The translations under genes were made by a program, and so were the position numbers. A model generated the notes under the pieces. The model ran no database searches and was not told where the DNA came from. It saw only the letters and a program-made list of their open reading frames with translations. Positions 1 to 6,004 of a DNA stretch of 7,420 bases are shown here, in pieces (position 1 is the first letter of the stretch; each line of letters begins with the position of its first letter). The stretch covers positions 1 through 7,420 of the forward strand of contig JBCBSS010000226.1 in assembly GCA_039819065.1 (NCBI GenBank), given 5' to 3'. This DNA comes from JBCBSS01 sp039819065. GTDB lineage: Bacteria; Bacteroidota; Bacteroidia; Cytophagales; Cyclobacteriaceae.

Positions 1-100
1 CTTCTTTCCTTTTGCCCGCATTAGAGTGGGCTCCAACAAGTTTAGATAGTAGTTTTTTTGGTGAGAACACCAGCAAAGGCATAAAACGACCTTATTGAAA
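1..100. other. Left-edge intergenic segment with small hairpins
   Basis: This stretch lies downstream of the S41 peptidase gene and no gene can be supported in it. It holds a hairpin GCCCGC / GTGGGC (14-19 with 26-31, loop of 6, one G-T pair) and a short hairpin GGTG-AGAA-CACC (60-71) inside a repeat described separately. On the minus strand neither stem is followed by a T run, so I do not call a standard terminator for the peptidase gene. A minus-strand open frame runs from an ATG at 82 off the left edge (27 codons), but nothing shows that it is translated. Confidence 0.5.
55..86. repeat. Dispersed intergenic repeat, copy A
   Basis: Aligned by eye without gaps to 3644-3675, about 26 of 32 positions agree. 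The shared core is TTTTTGGTGA-x-AACACCA. In copy A the palindrome is reduced to a short GGTG/CACC stem, whereas copy B keeps a perfect 13-bp stem. Both copies lie downstream of minus-strand genes, which fits an intergenic hairpin repeat family. The family name and copy number are unknown. Confidence 0.5.
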
Positions 101-1597
101 TTATCGCTTAGTGTCCATGATCAATTCCAGCGCCTTTTCCATTTCCAAATCCCTTCCTTCCAACAGAGCATCAACTGAATAATTTATCTGGTGATCCGGG
201 ATTACGCCGTGCCCGATAGGGTGTTGTTGATACAAATAGCCAATTTGGATGTTGGGAGAGATGCGTACCATAATTTTACTATTGGGAAGCTGTACGACGA
301 TACTTATCCCTCCGGTAGGGCCTTCAAATGTACCTCCGCTTTCTTCACCAATGAAAGTCGCATCAGTCGTCTTCTTTATACCCGCCGCCAGATCAGCACC
401 ACTGGAAAAAGTAATACCATTGATTAAAACATAGAGCTTCCCATCAAAAACATCAGGCTTTGGTGGTTGTAACCTCATGTTCTTATCGTATTCATAATTG
501 TTGATCCAAAGATTGCCTGTCAACCTTCTCATGTACTCATCATCATTATTGAATAGCAGTTGAGAGGTATCCCTTTCCAGAATGACTTCCTTAAGTGGTC
601 GAAAATCTATATGGCTCTGATAGATGTTTTGATACAGTTTGAACGGTTTATCATACAAGTATGATATTAATTCCATCTGTTGCTCCTCGCTGCCGCCTTC
701 GTTATTGCGCAGGTCAATGATCAGATTGGAAACATTCCTTTCTTTTAATTGACTGAATGCCGCTTTTAAGAGTGAATCATAGTTGGGGTCTATTTTCTTA
801 TCATAGAATGAACGCGAAACGGTCAATACTGCGTAATCCTTATCCTTTACCAATTCAAATTGCGGTGAAGGGCTTTTGAACCACACTTCTTGATCTATCT
901 CATACTTTTCCAGTAATTGTTGCTTTCGCGCTTCAGTAGAAATACCCGCTTTAGTGATCCGCTTGAGCTTCCCGGACTTGATGTGCTCGTATTCAATATC
1001 GAAGTTTGCGCTTCTATCTACATAGAGATGGTAATAGAGGTCAAACCCATGGTAAGAATGGTTGAAAGTGCGCTCAATCAACCTTCGTTTTCGCGTTTCT
1101 ATATATCCATCGGTGGCAATGCCTGGAAGCATTAGCTTATAAATTTCCAATGCAGATTTACCATTGATAGCAATGAGTTTAGAGCCGTTTGGGATCCTAT
1201 TTTTTGCAGAGACATCATTAAAAATGTAAAAGTCGGTTCCTACCAACCTGATGTAGAACGGTATCACCTTTTTGTCAAGCACTTCTTGCCTAAGTGCCTT
1301 CTGCGGTATGGTATAAAGGTGTCCGCAATTCACGCTTGCGTTTAATTGGCTCACTAAGCTTAGGAAATCGAGACCTGAAATGTCTTTGTTAATAGCATTG
1401 TATACACTATCAAATTGCTGGTCTACGGTTTGTTTATCATCGTATTTGTATAGCCTTGGATGTACATATTCTAGTGAAAACCTCAGCCATTCCAGGTCTT
1501 CCTGTGCTTCTGATCTTGAAAGTATCATTGGAGATTGTCCGGTGGCTCTCAAAATTGAGACAAAAACGATTACCAATAGCATTAGCGTTTTTCTCAT
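101..1597 (-). CDS. Secreted S41-family (C-terminal processing-like) serine peptidase
   Basis: The 498-aa product begins with a signal peptide: K3 and then a hydrophobic stretch at residues 5-17, with likely cleavage near ATG|QSP (20/21). No lipobox cysteine follows, so a periplasmic or exported protein is expected. Residues 25-100 form a helical N-terminal part, and 105-155 look like a PDZ-type peptide-binding region (GSKLIAINGKSA). The peptidase core spans about 254-460. It contains DLRNNEGG (295-302) and FSSGADLAAG (397-406), where S399 aligns by eye with the S41 nucleophile, followed by FIGEESGG (415-422). The CtpA/Prc-type catalytic lysine is not evident at its usual distance, so the protein probably belongs to the tricorn-like or divergent branch common in Bacteroidota. 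The substrate is unknown. The gene appears to stand alone, with its own promoter upstream. Confidence 0.85.
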   Translation of the reverse strand: MRKTLMLLVIVFVSILRATGQSPMILSRSEAQEDLEWLRFSLEYVHPRLYKYDDKQTVDQQFDSVYNAINKDISGLDFLSLVSQLNASVNCGHLYTIPQKALRQEVLDKKVIPFYIRLVGTDFYIFNDVSAKNRIPNGSKLIAINGKSALEIYKLMLPGIATDGYIETRKRRLIERTFNHSYHGFDLYYHLYVDRSANFDIEYEHIKSGKLKRITKAGISTEARKQQLLEKYEIDQEVWFKSPSPQFELVKDKDYAVLTVSRSFYDKKIDPNYDSLLKAAFSQLKERNVSNLIIDLRNNEGGSEEQQMELISYLYDKPFKLYQNIYQSHIDFRPLKEVILERDTSQLLFNNDDEYMRRLTGNLWINNYEYDKNMRLQPPKPDVFDGKLYVLINGITFSSGADLAAGIKKTTDATFIGEESGGTFEGPTGGISIVVQLPNSKIMVRISPNIQIGYLYQQHPIGHGVIPDHQINYSVDALLEGRDLEMEKALELIMDTKR

Positions 1598-1626
1598 TTA
1601 GAAGGGATAATTGATCATAGACTTGA

Positions 1627-1655
1627 CGAAAATACGGCTATTAAATAGTATCCAA
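1627..1655 (-). promoter_or_regulatory. Probable Bacteroidota sigma-A promoter of the S41 peptidase gene
   Basis: Read on the minus strand, TTG (1655-1653) is followed after 18 bases by TATTTTCG (1634-1627). This matches the Bacteroidota consensus TAnnTTTG in all but one position. The -7 box ends about 29 bases before the ATG at 1597, giving a short leader without a Shine-Dalgarno sequence, as is usual in this phylum. Confidence 0.5.
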
Positions 1656-1740
1656 CATTTGTGTGATAGATCAAGATTGGCAGCTCAATTTATGTTTTAT
1701 CTCTTTTTAGAATACTATCTGGGCTTAAATTACTTTGAAC

Positions 1741-2271
1741 TTACCCCTTATTGTTTCTTGGAACTGGTTTGTGAAATATTCTATCTATGAATGTGAAAAC
1801 TAGTGCCAAAACCAATAAAACTGTTACGAGAAAGATTTCTTTCCAGACACTTTTTTCACATTTGTTATAGTTGTCCAAAGACAATATTGTCTCTGTTGAA
1901 CTGATCCTTAGTTCAAAAACCTCAATTCTGCTATTGATACTTTCCCTAAGATTCCGATGATGCTTTTCTTTTACTTTAAAAGTCACAGAATCCCTGGACT
2001 TCAGGTTGGTCATTACTTCCAGATCTATTGCTTTTACACCACACGATTCGATTTTGAATTTTCTAGTATCTCCAATGAGCTGAAAACTAATGTTTGATGC
2101 ATTATCACCATTTGTCTCTTCATACCCAGGTTGTTCTAATAGCAGTCCACTGATTTCAATAAGCGAGTTAGGCGAAATGTTTTTAGGCCGTAAATAGATA
2201 TAAGTTGTATACCCAATATATATGAGGATTACGATGGATAGGAAGATGACTTCCTTTTTGAATTTACTCAT
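1741..2271 (-). CDS. Two-TM membrane protein of unknown function
   Basis: I do not recognise a named family. The 176-aa product has a basic start (MSKFKK), a first membrane segment at about residues 8-27, a soluble loop of some 115 residues (28-144), a second membrane segment at about 145-163, and a short basic tail (HKPVPRNNKG). The loop is rich in alternating hydrophobic residues (ISGLLLEQ, FKIESCG, SVTFKVKEK, VFELRISS) and suggests a small beta-sheet domain. By the positive-inside rule both ends lie in the cytoplasm and the loop outside. C77 and C138 flank this domain and could form a disulfide. The neighbours are on the same strand but separated by 143 and 211 bp, so it is probably transcribed alone. 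It is likely a real gene because the topology is coherent and no competing frame is open. Confidence 0.7.
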   Translation of the reverse strand: MSKFKKEVIFLSIVILIYIGYTTYIYLRPKNISPNSLIEISGLLLEQPGYEETNGDNASNISFQLIGDTRKFKIESCGVKAIDLEVMTNLKSRDSVTFKVKEKHHRNLRESINSRIEVFELRISSTETILSLDNYNKCEKSVWKEIFLVTVLLVLALVFTFIDRIFHKPVPRNNKG

Positions 2272-2344
2272 TAATTGTTATACGAAAGTCAATTTTTGAG
2301 GTCTCACTCACCTTACTGAATGCCGAGCCTTTCTTGCTCAAAGC

Positions 2345-2375
2345 CGAAACTAGCAGATTATACAAGTTTTCACAA
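2345..2375 (-). promoter_or_regulatory. Possible promoter of the two-TM protein gene
   Basis: On the minus strand, TTG (2375-2373) is followed after 20 bases by TAGTTTCG (2352-2345), one mismatch from TAnnTTTG. The leader to the ATG at 2271 would be about 70 bases. The spacing is at the long end of what is accepted, so this is tentative. Confidence 0.35.
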
Positions 2376-2482
2376 GTCTTTAGTCGACAAAAATGTTGTT
2401 CGTCTTGTTTGTGAAGTACGCTATTTTTAAGGCAGCCACTCCTCTAGCTGATGCAATGAAAAATCCCCTAATAACGGCTATT

Positions 2483-3439
2483 TCAATACCTTGATCCTGT
2501 TGTTTCAGAAGGCATATTTTCTTCTATAGTAGCCAAATCTTCTTTAGTCAATTCTACATTCAATGCACCCAAGTTTTCTTCAAGGCGATGGATTTTTCTG
2601 GTGCCTGGGATGGTGGTGATTTCGTCGCTATTGTTCAGTACCCAGGCTAAGGCAATCTGCGCTTTAGAAACACCCTTGCTTTGTGCGATACGCTCAATCA
2701 CTTCTACAAACTTGAGGTTTTGTTTGATGGCCTCATCGGTAAAACGAGGATTGCCGAGTCGATAATCGCCCTCTTCCAGGTCAGCACGGCTTTTGATTGC
2801 TCCGGTCAGGAAACCTCTTCCTAACGGGCTATACGCGACAAAGGTGATCCCTAGCTCCTTGCAAACGTCTAAGATGGCTTCTTCAGGTTCACGGCTCCAT
2901 AAGGAATATTCAGTCTGAAGGGCAGATATAGGGTGAACTGCATGAGCGCGCCGTATGGTTTCAGGGTCAGCCTCAGAGAGACCAATGTATTTCACTTTCC
3001 CCTGTTTGACCAAATCAGCCATGGTACCGACAATTTCTTCAATCTCTACTTCAGGATCCTTTCGGTGCATGTAGTACAGGTCAATGGCCTCAACACCCAA
3101 GCGCTGTAAACTATCATCACAAGCCTTTCTGATATAATCTGGTTTTCCACTTAAACCAAGAAATTCTCCATTTGGCCCTCGCATGATGGCAAATTTGGTG
3201 GCTAAAACGATTTCGTTCCACCGAGCTTTGAAGGCTTTATTCAGTAATGCTTCATTAGCACCACTGCCATACATATCGGCGGTGTCGAAAAAATTAATGC
3301 CCAGATCGATTGCTTTATGTAAGGTATTAATGGACTCATTCTCATCAAAAGAGCCATAAAATTCTGACATGCCCATGCACCCAAGGCCTATGCGATTGAT
3401 ATCCAGTGTGCTGTGTCCCAGCTTTGTTCTTTGTTCCAT
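2483..3439 (-). CDS. NADP-dependent aldo/keto reductase
   Basis: The 318-aa protein is a cytoplasmic TIM-barrel oxidoreductase of the aldo/keto reductase superfamily, closest in style to the AKR13/YakC group. The catalytic tetrad is visible as D52 and Y57 (FFDTADMYG), K82 (LATKF) and H125 (YYMHR). The NADP-binding C-terminal signature IPGTR...EEN lies at 277-289. Length and the ends (MEQRTKLG... and ...TGSRY) are normal for the family. I chose the ATG at 3439 over the in-frame ATG at 3544. The extra 35 residues (MNFAKAAYLRNR...) do not look like any AKR, and they overlap the tail of the decayed AraC gene read in another frame. The substrate cannot be read from sequence; members reduce aldehydes, ketones or pyridoxal-type compounds. 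The AraC stump upstream suggests that a dedicated regulator has been lost. Confidence 0.93.
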   Translation of the reverse strand: MEQRTKLGHSTLDINRIGLGCMGMSEFYGSFDENESINTLHKAIDLGINFFDTADMYGSGANEALLNKAFKARWNEIVLATKFAIMRGPNGEFLGLSGKPDYIRKACDDSLQRLGVEAIDLYYMHRKDPEVEIEEIVGTMADLVKQGKVKYIGLSEADPETIRRAHAVHPISALQTEYSLWSREPEEAILDVCKELGITFVAYSPLGRGFLTGAIKSRADLEEGDYRLGNPRFTDEAIKQNLKFVEVIERIAQSKGVSKAQIALAWVLNNSDEITTIPGTRKIHRLEENLGALNVELTKEDLATIEENMPSETTGSRY

Positions 3440-3515
3440 AGTTTGTTTTTTTAAGCAAAGGTCAAAGATTGTTGCCTGATAGAATGACCGATTGCAAAGA
3501 ATGGATGATCTATTT

Positions 3516-3636
3516 CTAAGATACGCCGCTTTTGCGAAATTCACCCGCGGTGGTTGTCGGATATTGCTTAAATAAAACGGTTGAAGTGCGTAGGTTCACT
3601 AAAGCCCAATTTATAGGTGATCTCTTTGGCGCTTTG
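3516..3636 (-). pseudogene. C-terminal remnant of an AraC-family regulator, frameshifted
   Basis: On the minus strand the frame reads SAKEITYKLGFSEPTHFNRF (3633-3574), the second helix-turn-helix of an AraC-family DNA-binding domain. It then hits a stop after one extra base, the A complementary to T3573. Removing that base restores FKQYPTTTAGEFRKSGVS followed by a TAG at 3518-3516, which is exactly how AraC proteins end. All sequence upstream of about residue QSAKE (the first helix-turn-helix and the sensor domain) is missing, and the homology stops a few bases from a perfect hairpin at 3640-3669. The gene is therefore both truncated and frameshifted. It probably once controlled the aldo/keto reductase gene 77 bp downstream; AraC/AKR neighbours are common in Bacteroidota. 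Confidence 0.8.
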
Positions 3637-3639
3637 AAA

Positions 3640-3669
3640 GCCCTTTTTGGTGACAACACCAAAAAGGGC
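3640..3669. repeat. Perfect 13-bp inverted repeat, dispersed repeat copy B; possible terminator
   Basis: GCCCTTTTTGGTG (3640-3652) and its exact complement CACCAAAAAGGGC (3657-3669) flank the 4-base loop ACAA. It lies 80 bp past the stop codon of the acetyltransferase gene. On the minus strand the stem is followed by TTTC, a weak T run, so it may end transcription from that gene. The flank 3644-3675 matches 55-86, so it is also a member of a dispersed family. It abuts the truncated AraC remnant. Confidence 0.65.
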
Positions 3670-3748
3670 ACAAAGTACTCTGTGATGGTATTCTAAAGCA
3701 TTTCTTTTGTTTAGAGCGGTCCATTTATTTCTATGCCTAATCTTTTTG

Positions 3749-4228
3749 TTAGTCAGGTCTTACCAACCGGTATCTAATAAATATTTCATTTCCAATCTCT
3801 AATGTCTTGTCTTCCTTGAATCCCAATCGTAACAAGCCCTGAATTCTTGTTCTGGTTGGAGGGAATAATACGGTTATTGATTCCATATGCATTTCACCGA
3901 AGGCTCGATTGATGATTTCCTGGTACAAAATTTTTCCGATGCCCCAATACCCAGGGTGTAATACGAGCGCCAGGTCGGCTTCTCCTTCCTTATATTGTAA
4001 TCCGCCCCAGCCAGCGAATTGGCCATCAACAATAAATGCCCACGGACCATAACCATGTTGAGCCCAAAGGCTCTCTTTCGCTTCAATAAACTTATCACAA
4101 TCATCATTACCGAAATCGCCCCGCAACAAAGGCATTTGCCGCCTTACCAACTGGTTGTTCATCAATTCAATGATCTCGGATTTTTTAACTTCCGTTAGCC
4201 GCTTGAATTCGATGTTTTTTGTTTTCAT
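3749..4228 (-). CDS. GNAT-family N-acetyltransferase
   Basis: The 159-aa cytoplasmic protein has the GNAT fold of the RimJ/RimL-like (Acetyltransf_3) sort. Visible elements are the N-terminal helix with an RR motif (about 15-35), the strand pair WAFIVDGQFAGWGGLQ (63-78), the strand ADLALVL (84-90), and the acetyl-CoA pyrophosphate loop YWGIGKIL (94-101) with the G-x-G of motif A. These are followed by a helix, the strand ITVLFPP (118-124), and the characteristic RLGFKE (134-139) near the end. Length is normal. The acceptor (protein N-terminus, amino acid, antibiotic or other small molecule) cannot be told. It reads away from the sigma-factor operon across a 286-bp divergent spacer, with no sign of a shared function. 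The perfect hairpin downstream may end its transcript. Confidence 0.87.
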   Translation of the reverse strand: MKTKNIEFKRLTEVKKSEIIELMNNQLVRRQMPLLRGDFGNDDCDKFIEAKESLWAQHGYGPWAFIVDGQFAGWGGLQYKEGEADLALVLHPGYWGIGKILYQEIINRAFGEMHMESITVLFPPTRTRIQGLLRLGFKEDKTLEIGNEIFIRYRLVRPD

Positions 4229-4514
4229 GTCGCTGGTTGATTATACATCAGTCTCTTTCCTTTATTGCCCATTCCAACACGTTGACCTTTATGACCGTGA
4301 AATTCATGGATAGGCTTAAGTAATTTATCTAATTTTAATAACACGGAGTACATTTTACAGGATTACCAAATATTAGTTGTCAAGTCGTTTATAGAACTTA
4401 TGCTTACTATTCGTTTCTAAATCCTCTACAGAGTGTGGAAAGATTTTTTAAAAAAACTAAAAATGTGGGTGATATTAATGCCAATAACGGAACATCATAA
4501 TAAAGACAAAATCT
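4229..4514. other. Divergent spacer between acetyltransferase and sigma-factor operon
   Basis: These 286 bp contain no credible gene. They are AT-rich, with a T6A7 tract (4444-4456, holding the palindrome TTTTTTAAAAAA) about 60 bp before the sigma-factor start that could bend DNA or act as an UP-like element. Leftward, towards the acetyltransferase, I found no convincing TTG/TAnnTTTG pair. Confidence 0.5.
4467..4494 (+). promoter_or_regulatory. Candidate ECF-type (autoregulated) promoter of the sigma operon
   Basis: The segment has GGGTGAT (4467-4473) and, 12 bases on, AACGGAACA (4486-4494), placed just after an A/T tract and about 20 bp before the ATG. No TAnnTTTG box for the housekeeping sigma factor is seen here. 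Autoregulation through such a non-housekeeping promoter is common for ECF sigma operons. The motif assignment rests on general resemblance only. Confidence 0.25.
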
Positions 4515-5048
4515 ATGCTTGTTGTTGAGGAATCAAATATCCAAACGCGTGAGGCAACCATCATCAGGTGGTACAAAGAGGTTTTTCCTCATGCTGCCGC
4601 CTATATTCAACGGCAGGGCGGAGACCTGGAAGAGGCCAAAGAGATATTCCAGGAGGCATTGGTAAGCTATTATGAGAAATGTAGTAGTAGCGACTTCCAA
4701 CCAGCAGTGGGAGATCAGGCGTATCTGATGGGTATCGTCAAAAAGCAATGGCTAAAATATCGAAAAAGCCGGACGGGTAATCAAAGCCTCGACCATATTG
4801 AGGTGACTGAAGAAAAGATGCCCAAGCCCCAGGCGGAAAAGCTATTGCAATATCTAAAGAGGGCAGGGGAGAAGTGTATGGGCCTGTTGCAGTCATTCTA
4901 TTATGAAAAGCTAACCATGAGGCAGGTAGCTGACCGGTTCAGCTACTCAAGTGAGCGGTCTGCTACGGTACAGAAATATAAATGCTTGGAAAAAGTGCGC
5001 GATGAAATCAAACAAAGATCATTGAACCATGAGGACTTCCTTGACTGA
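4515..5048 (+). CDS. ECF-type RNA polymerase sigma factor
   Basis: The 177-aa protein has the two-domain layout of extracytoplasmic-function sigma factors. Sigma region 2 covers about residues 15-88: helices around WYKEVFPHAAAYIQRQGGDLEEAKEIFQEALVSYYEK, then YLMGIVKKQWLKYRKSR for core binding and -10 melting. Region 4 covers about 108-168, with the helix-turn-helix LTMRQVADRFSYSSERSATV (133-152) for -35 contact. The linker is short, as usual, and there is no region 1.1 or 3. The ATG at 4515 gives a normal N-terminus. The stop overlaps the next gene by 20 bp, implying coupled translation. It should redirect RNA polymerase to its own operon and a few other genes; the signal is unknown. It lacks the usual SusCD/FecR-like membrane partner nearby, which sets it apart from the iron and polysaccharide ECF systems of this phylum. 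Confidence 0.87.
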   Translation: MLVVEESNIQTREATIIRWYKEVFPHAAAYIQRQGGDLEEAKEIFQEALVSYYEKCSSSDFQPAVGDQAYLMGIVKKQWLKYRKSRTGNQSLDHIEVTEEKMPKPQAEKLLQYLKRAGEKCMGLLQSFYYEKLTMRQVADRFSYSSERSATVQKYKCLEKVRDEIKQRSLNHEDFLD

Positions 5049-5298
5049 AACAGAACAAATAGAACAGTGGCTGCTCAAAAGAGGAGATACGGGCGAACTG
5101 TTAGTAACTGAAGCAAGAGTGTTATCCAGTCCTGAGCTCAAAGAGAAAGCGCGATGGCAGATGGCTACTTATGACCTTGTACACCTTTATGGGCGGGAGA
5201 AGTTGCGGCAGGAGATCAAGGAGGTTGAACAACAGCTTTTTCACCATTCCAGATACAGGTCATTTCAACAAAAAATAAGATCCATCTTTAAACGGTAG
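5029..5298 (+). CDS. Small soluble protein, candidate anti-sigma factor
   Basis: The 89-aa protein has no signal peptide or membrane segment. Residues 8-16 (TEQIEQWLL) and 32-43 (LSSPELKEKARW) resemble the start of Bacteroidota anti-sigma factors, where a helix of the type xxIExYLxG is followed by a DPELxxE helix. In those proteins a membrane span follows; here the chain instead ends in a charged helix (about 54-70) and a basic tail (QQKIRSIFKR). No zinc-binding HxxxCxxC motif is present, since the protein has no cysteine. The start ATG lies inside the sigma gene, overlapping by 20 bp, and the stop is 2 bp before the protease start, so all three are surely co-transcribed. A role as a cytosolic sigma regulator, or as an adaptor for the protease, is inferred from position and weak resemblance. 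Confidence 0.72.
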   Translation: MRTSLTETEQIEQWLLKRGDTGELLVTEARVLSSPELKEKARWQMATYDLVHLYGREKLRQEIKEVEQQLFHHSRYRSFQQKIRSIFKR

Positions 5299-5300
5299 CT

Positions 5301-5948
5301 ATGAATATCCAATCGAATTTGATCCCTATGGTCATTGACCAGAACAGCCGTAGTGAGAGGGCCTACGATATTTTCAGCCTGCTTTTGAAAGAGCGTATCA
5401 TTTTCCTTGGATCGGCAATAGACGACCAGGTGGCTAACCTGGTGGTTGCCCAACTGCTTTTTTTGAATAGCCAAAGTAAGACCCAACAGATTGATATGTA
5501 CATACAATCTCCCGGAGGGTCGGTATATGGAGGTATGGCCATTTATGATGCTATGCAAATGATCTCTGCACCTGTGTCTACCGTGGCAGTAGGGTTTTCC
5601 GGCAGTATGGGTACCGCCTTGCTCACCTCAGGTGCCAAAGGTAAGCGCTATGCCCTGGCACAAGCTACTATCCACCAGCATCCAACCAGCGGCGGAGCTA
5701 AAGGGTATACTGAGGACGTACGTATTGCTACTCATGAACAAGAGCGCCTGCAAACACAATTGTTTCATATCATGGGTAAGAATAGCGGCCATTCATGGAA
5801 AGAGATAGAGGAGCTTTTTCGAAGAGACCGCTTCATGAATGCCCTGGAAGCCAAAGATTATGGCTTTGTAGATGAGGTGCTCGGAGACACCTCCAACTTG
5901 GTCAAAATGGAAAGCCGTGATGCTGAGGTCAGCTTTTATGGACATTGA
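5301..5948 (+). CDS. clpP: ClpP-family ATP-dependent protease proteolytic subunit (operon-specific paralog)
   Basis: The 215-aa protein aligns over its whole length with ClpP, the serine protease ring that degrades proteins fed to it by ClpX/ClpA/ClpC. It has the N-terminal axial-loop segment (LIPMVIDQNSRSERAYDIFSLL), the oxyanion strand IQSPGGS (68-74), the nucleophile S102 in GSMG, the catalytic H125 in TIHQ, and D176 in RRDRF. All triad residues are thus kept. Two differences from the canonical enzyme stand out: QAASMG is SGSMG, and two residues are inserted just after the catalytic IHQ (IHQHPTSGG instead of IHQPLGG). These suggest a specialised second ClpP rather than the housekeeping copy, which usually sits next to tig and clpX. 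It is the last gene of the sigma operon, starts 2 bp after the small gene, and has no unfoldase gene beside it, so it must borrow one. Confidence 0.92.
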   Translation: MNIQSNLIPMVIDQNSRSERAYDIFSLLLKERIIFLGSAIDDQVANLVVAQLLFLNSQSKTQQIDMYIQSPGGSVYGGMAIYDAMQMISAPVSTVAVGFSGSMGTALLTSGAKGKRYALAQATIHQHPTSGGAKGYTEDVRIATHEQERLQTQLFHIMGKNSGHSWKEIEELFRRDRFMNALEAKDYGFVDEVLGDTSNLVKMESRDAEVSFYGH

Positions 5949-5980
5949 AAGTGGTATACCCTTAAACCCTTAACTCGCAG

Positions 5981-6001
5981 CATGCAAAGCATGTAGTTTT
6001 T
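5981..6001 (+). terminator. Probable intrinsic terminator of the sigma/ClpP operon
   Basis: CATGC (5981-5985), loop AAA and GCATG (5989-5993), extendable by one G-T pair, is followed by TAG and a run of five T (5997-6001). It lies 33 bp past the clpP stop in the convergent gap. The stem is short, so termination may be partial. On the minus strand no T run follows. Confidence 0.5.
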
Positions 6002-6004
6002 AGT

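Noticed and set aside
1..82. Minus-strand open frame of 27 codons running off the left edge
   Set aside because: It is too short and covers the hairpin repeat; no ribosome binding or family evidence.
191..434. Two plus-strand open frames (78 and 61 codons) inside the S41 peptidase gene
   Set aside because: They are antisense shadows of a gene with clear domains; their products are low in any recognisable pattern.
917..1601. Plus-strand open frames antisense to the N-terminal half of the peptidase
   Set aside because: They lie opposite a well-supported coding frame and have no promoter or family resemblance.
2376..2482. Short minus-strand open stretch (RGFFIASARGVAALKIAYF...) after the reductase gene
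   Set aside because: It has no proper start codon near its beginning, is about 30 codons long and lacks any recognisable pattern.
3440..3544. N-terminal extension of the aldo/keto reductase from an ATG at 3544
   Set aside because: The extra 35 residues are unlike the family and overlap the AraC remnant in another frame; the ATG at 3439 gives the normal start.
3874..4107. Second minus-strand frame (77 codons) within the acetyltransferase gene
   Set aside because: It is an out-of-frame shadow of the GNAT coding sequence.
4533..4748. Minus-strand frame opposite the sigma factor gene
   Set aside because: Antisense shadow; the plus-strand frame has clear sigma regions 2 and 4.
5265..5558. Minus-strand frame of 97 codons opposite the start of clpP
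   Set aside because: Antisense shadow of a strongly conserved protein, with no supporting signal.
5953..5960. GGTATACC palindrome after clpP, similar to the HxlR operator hexamer
   Set aside because: It is a single 8-bp match in a convergent gap; GTATAC also occurs inside coding genes here, so chance is the simplest explanation.
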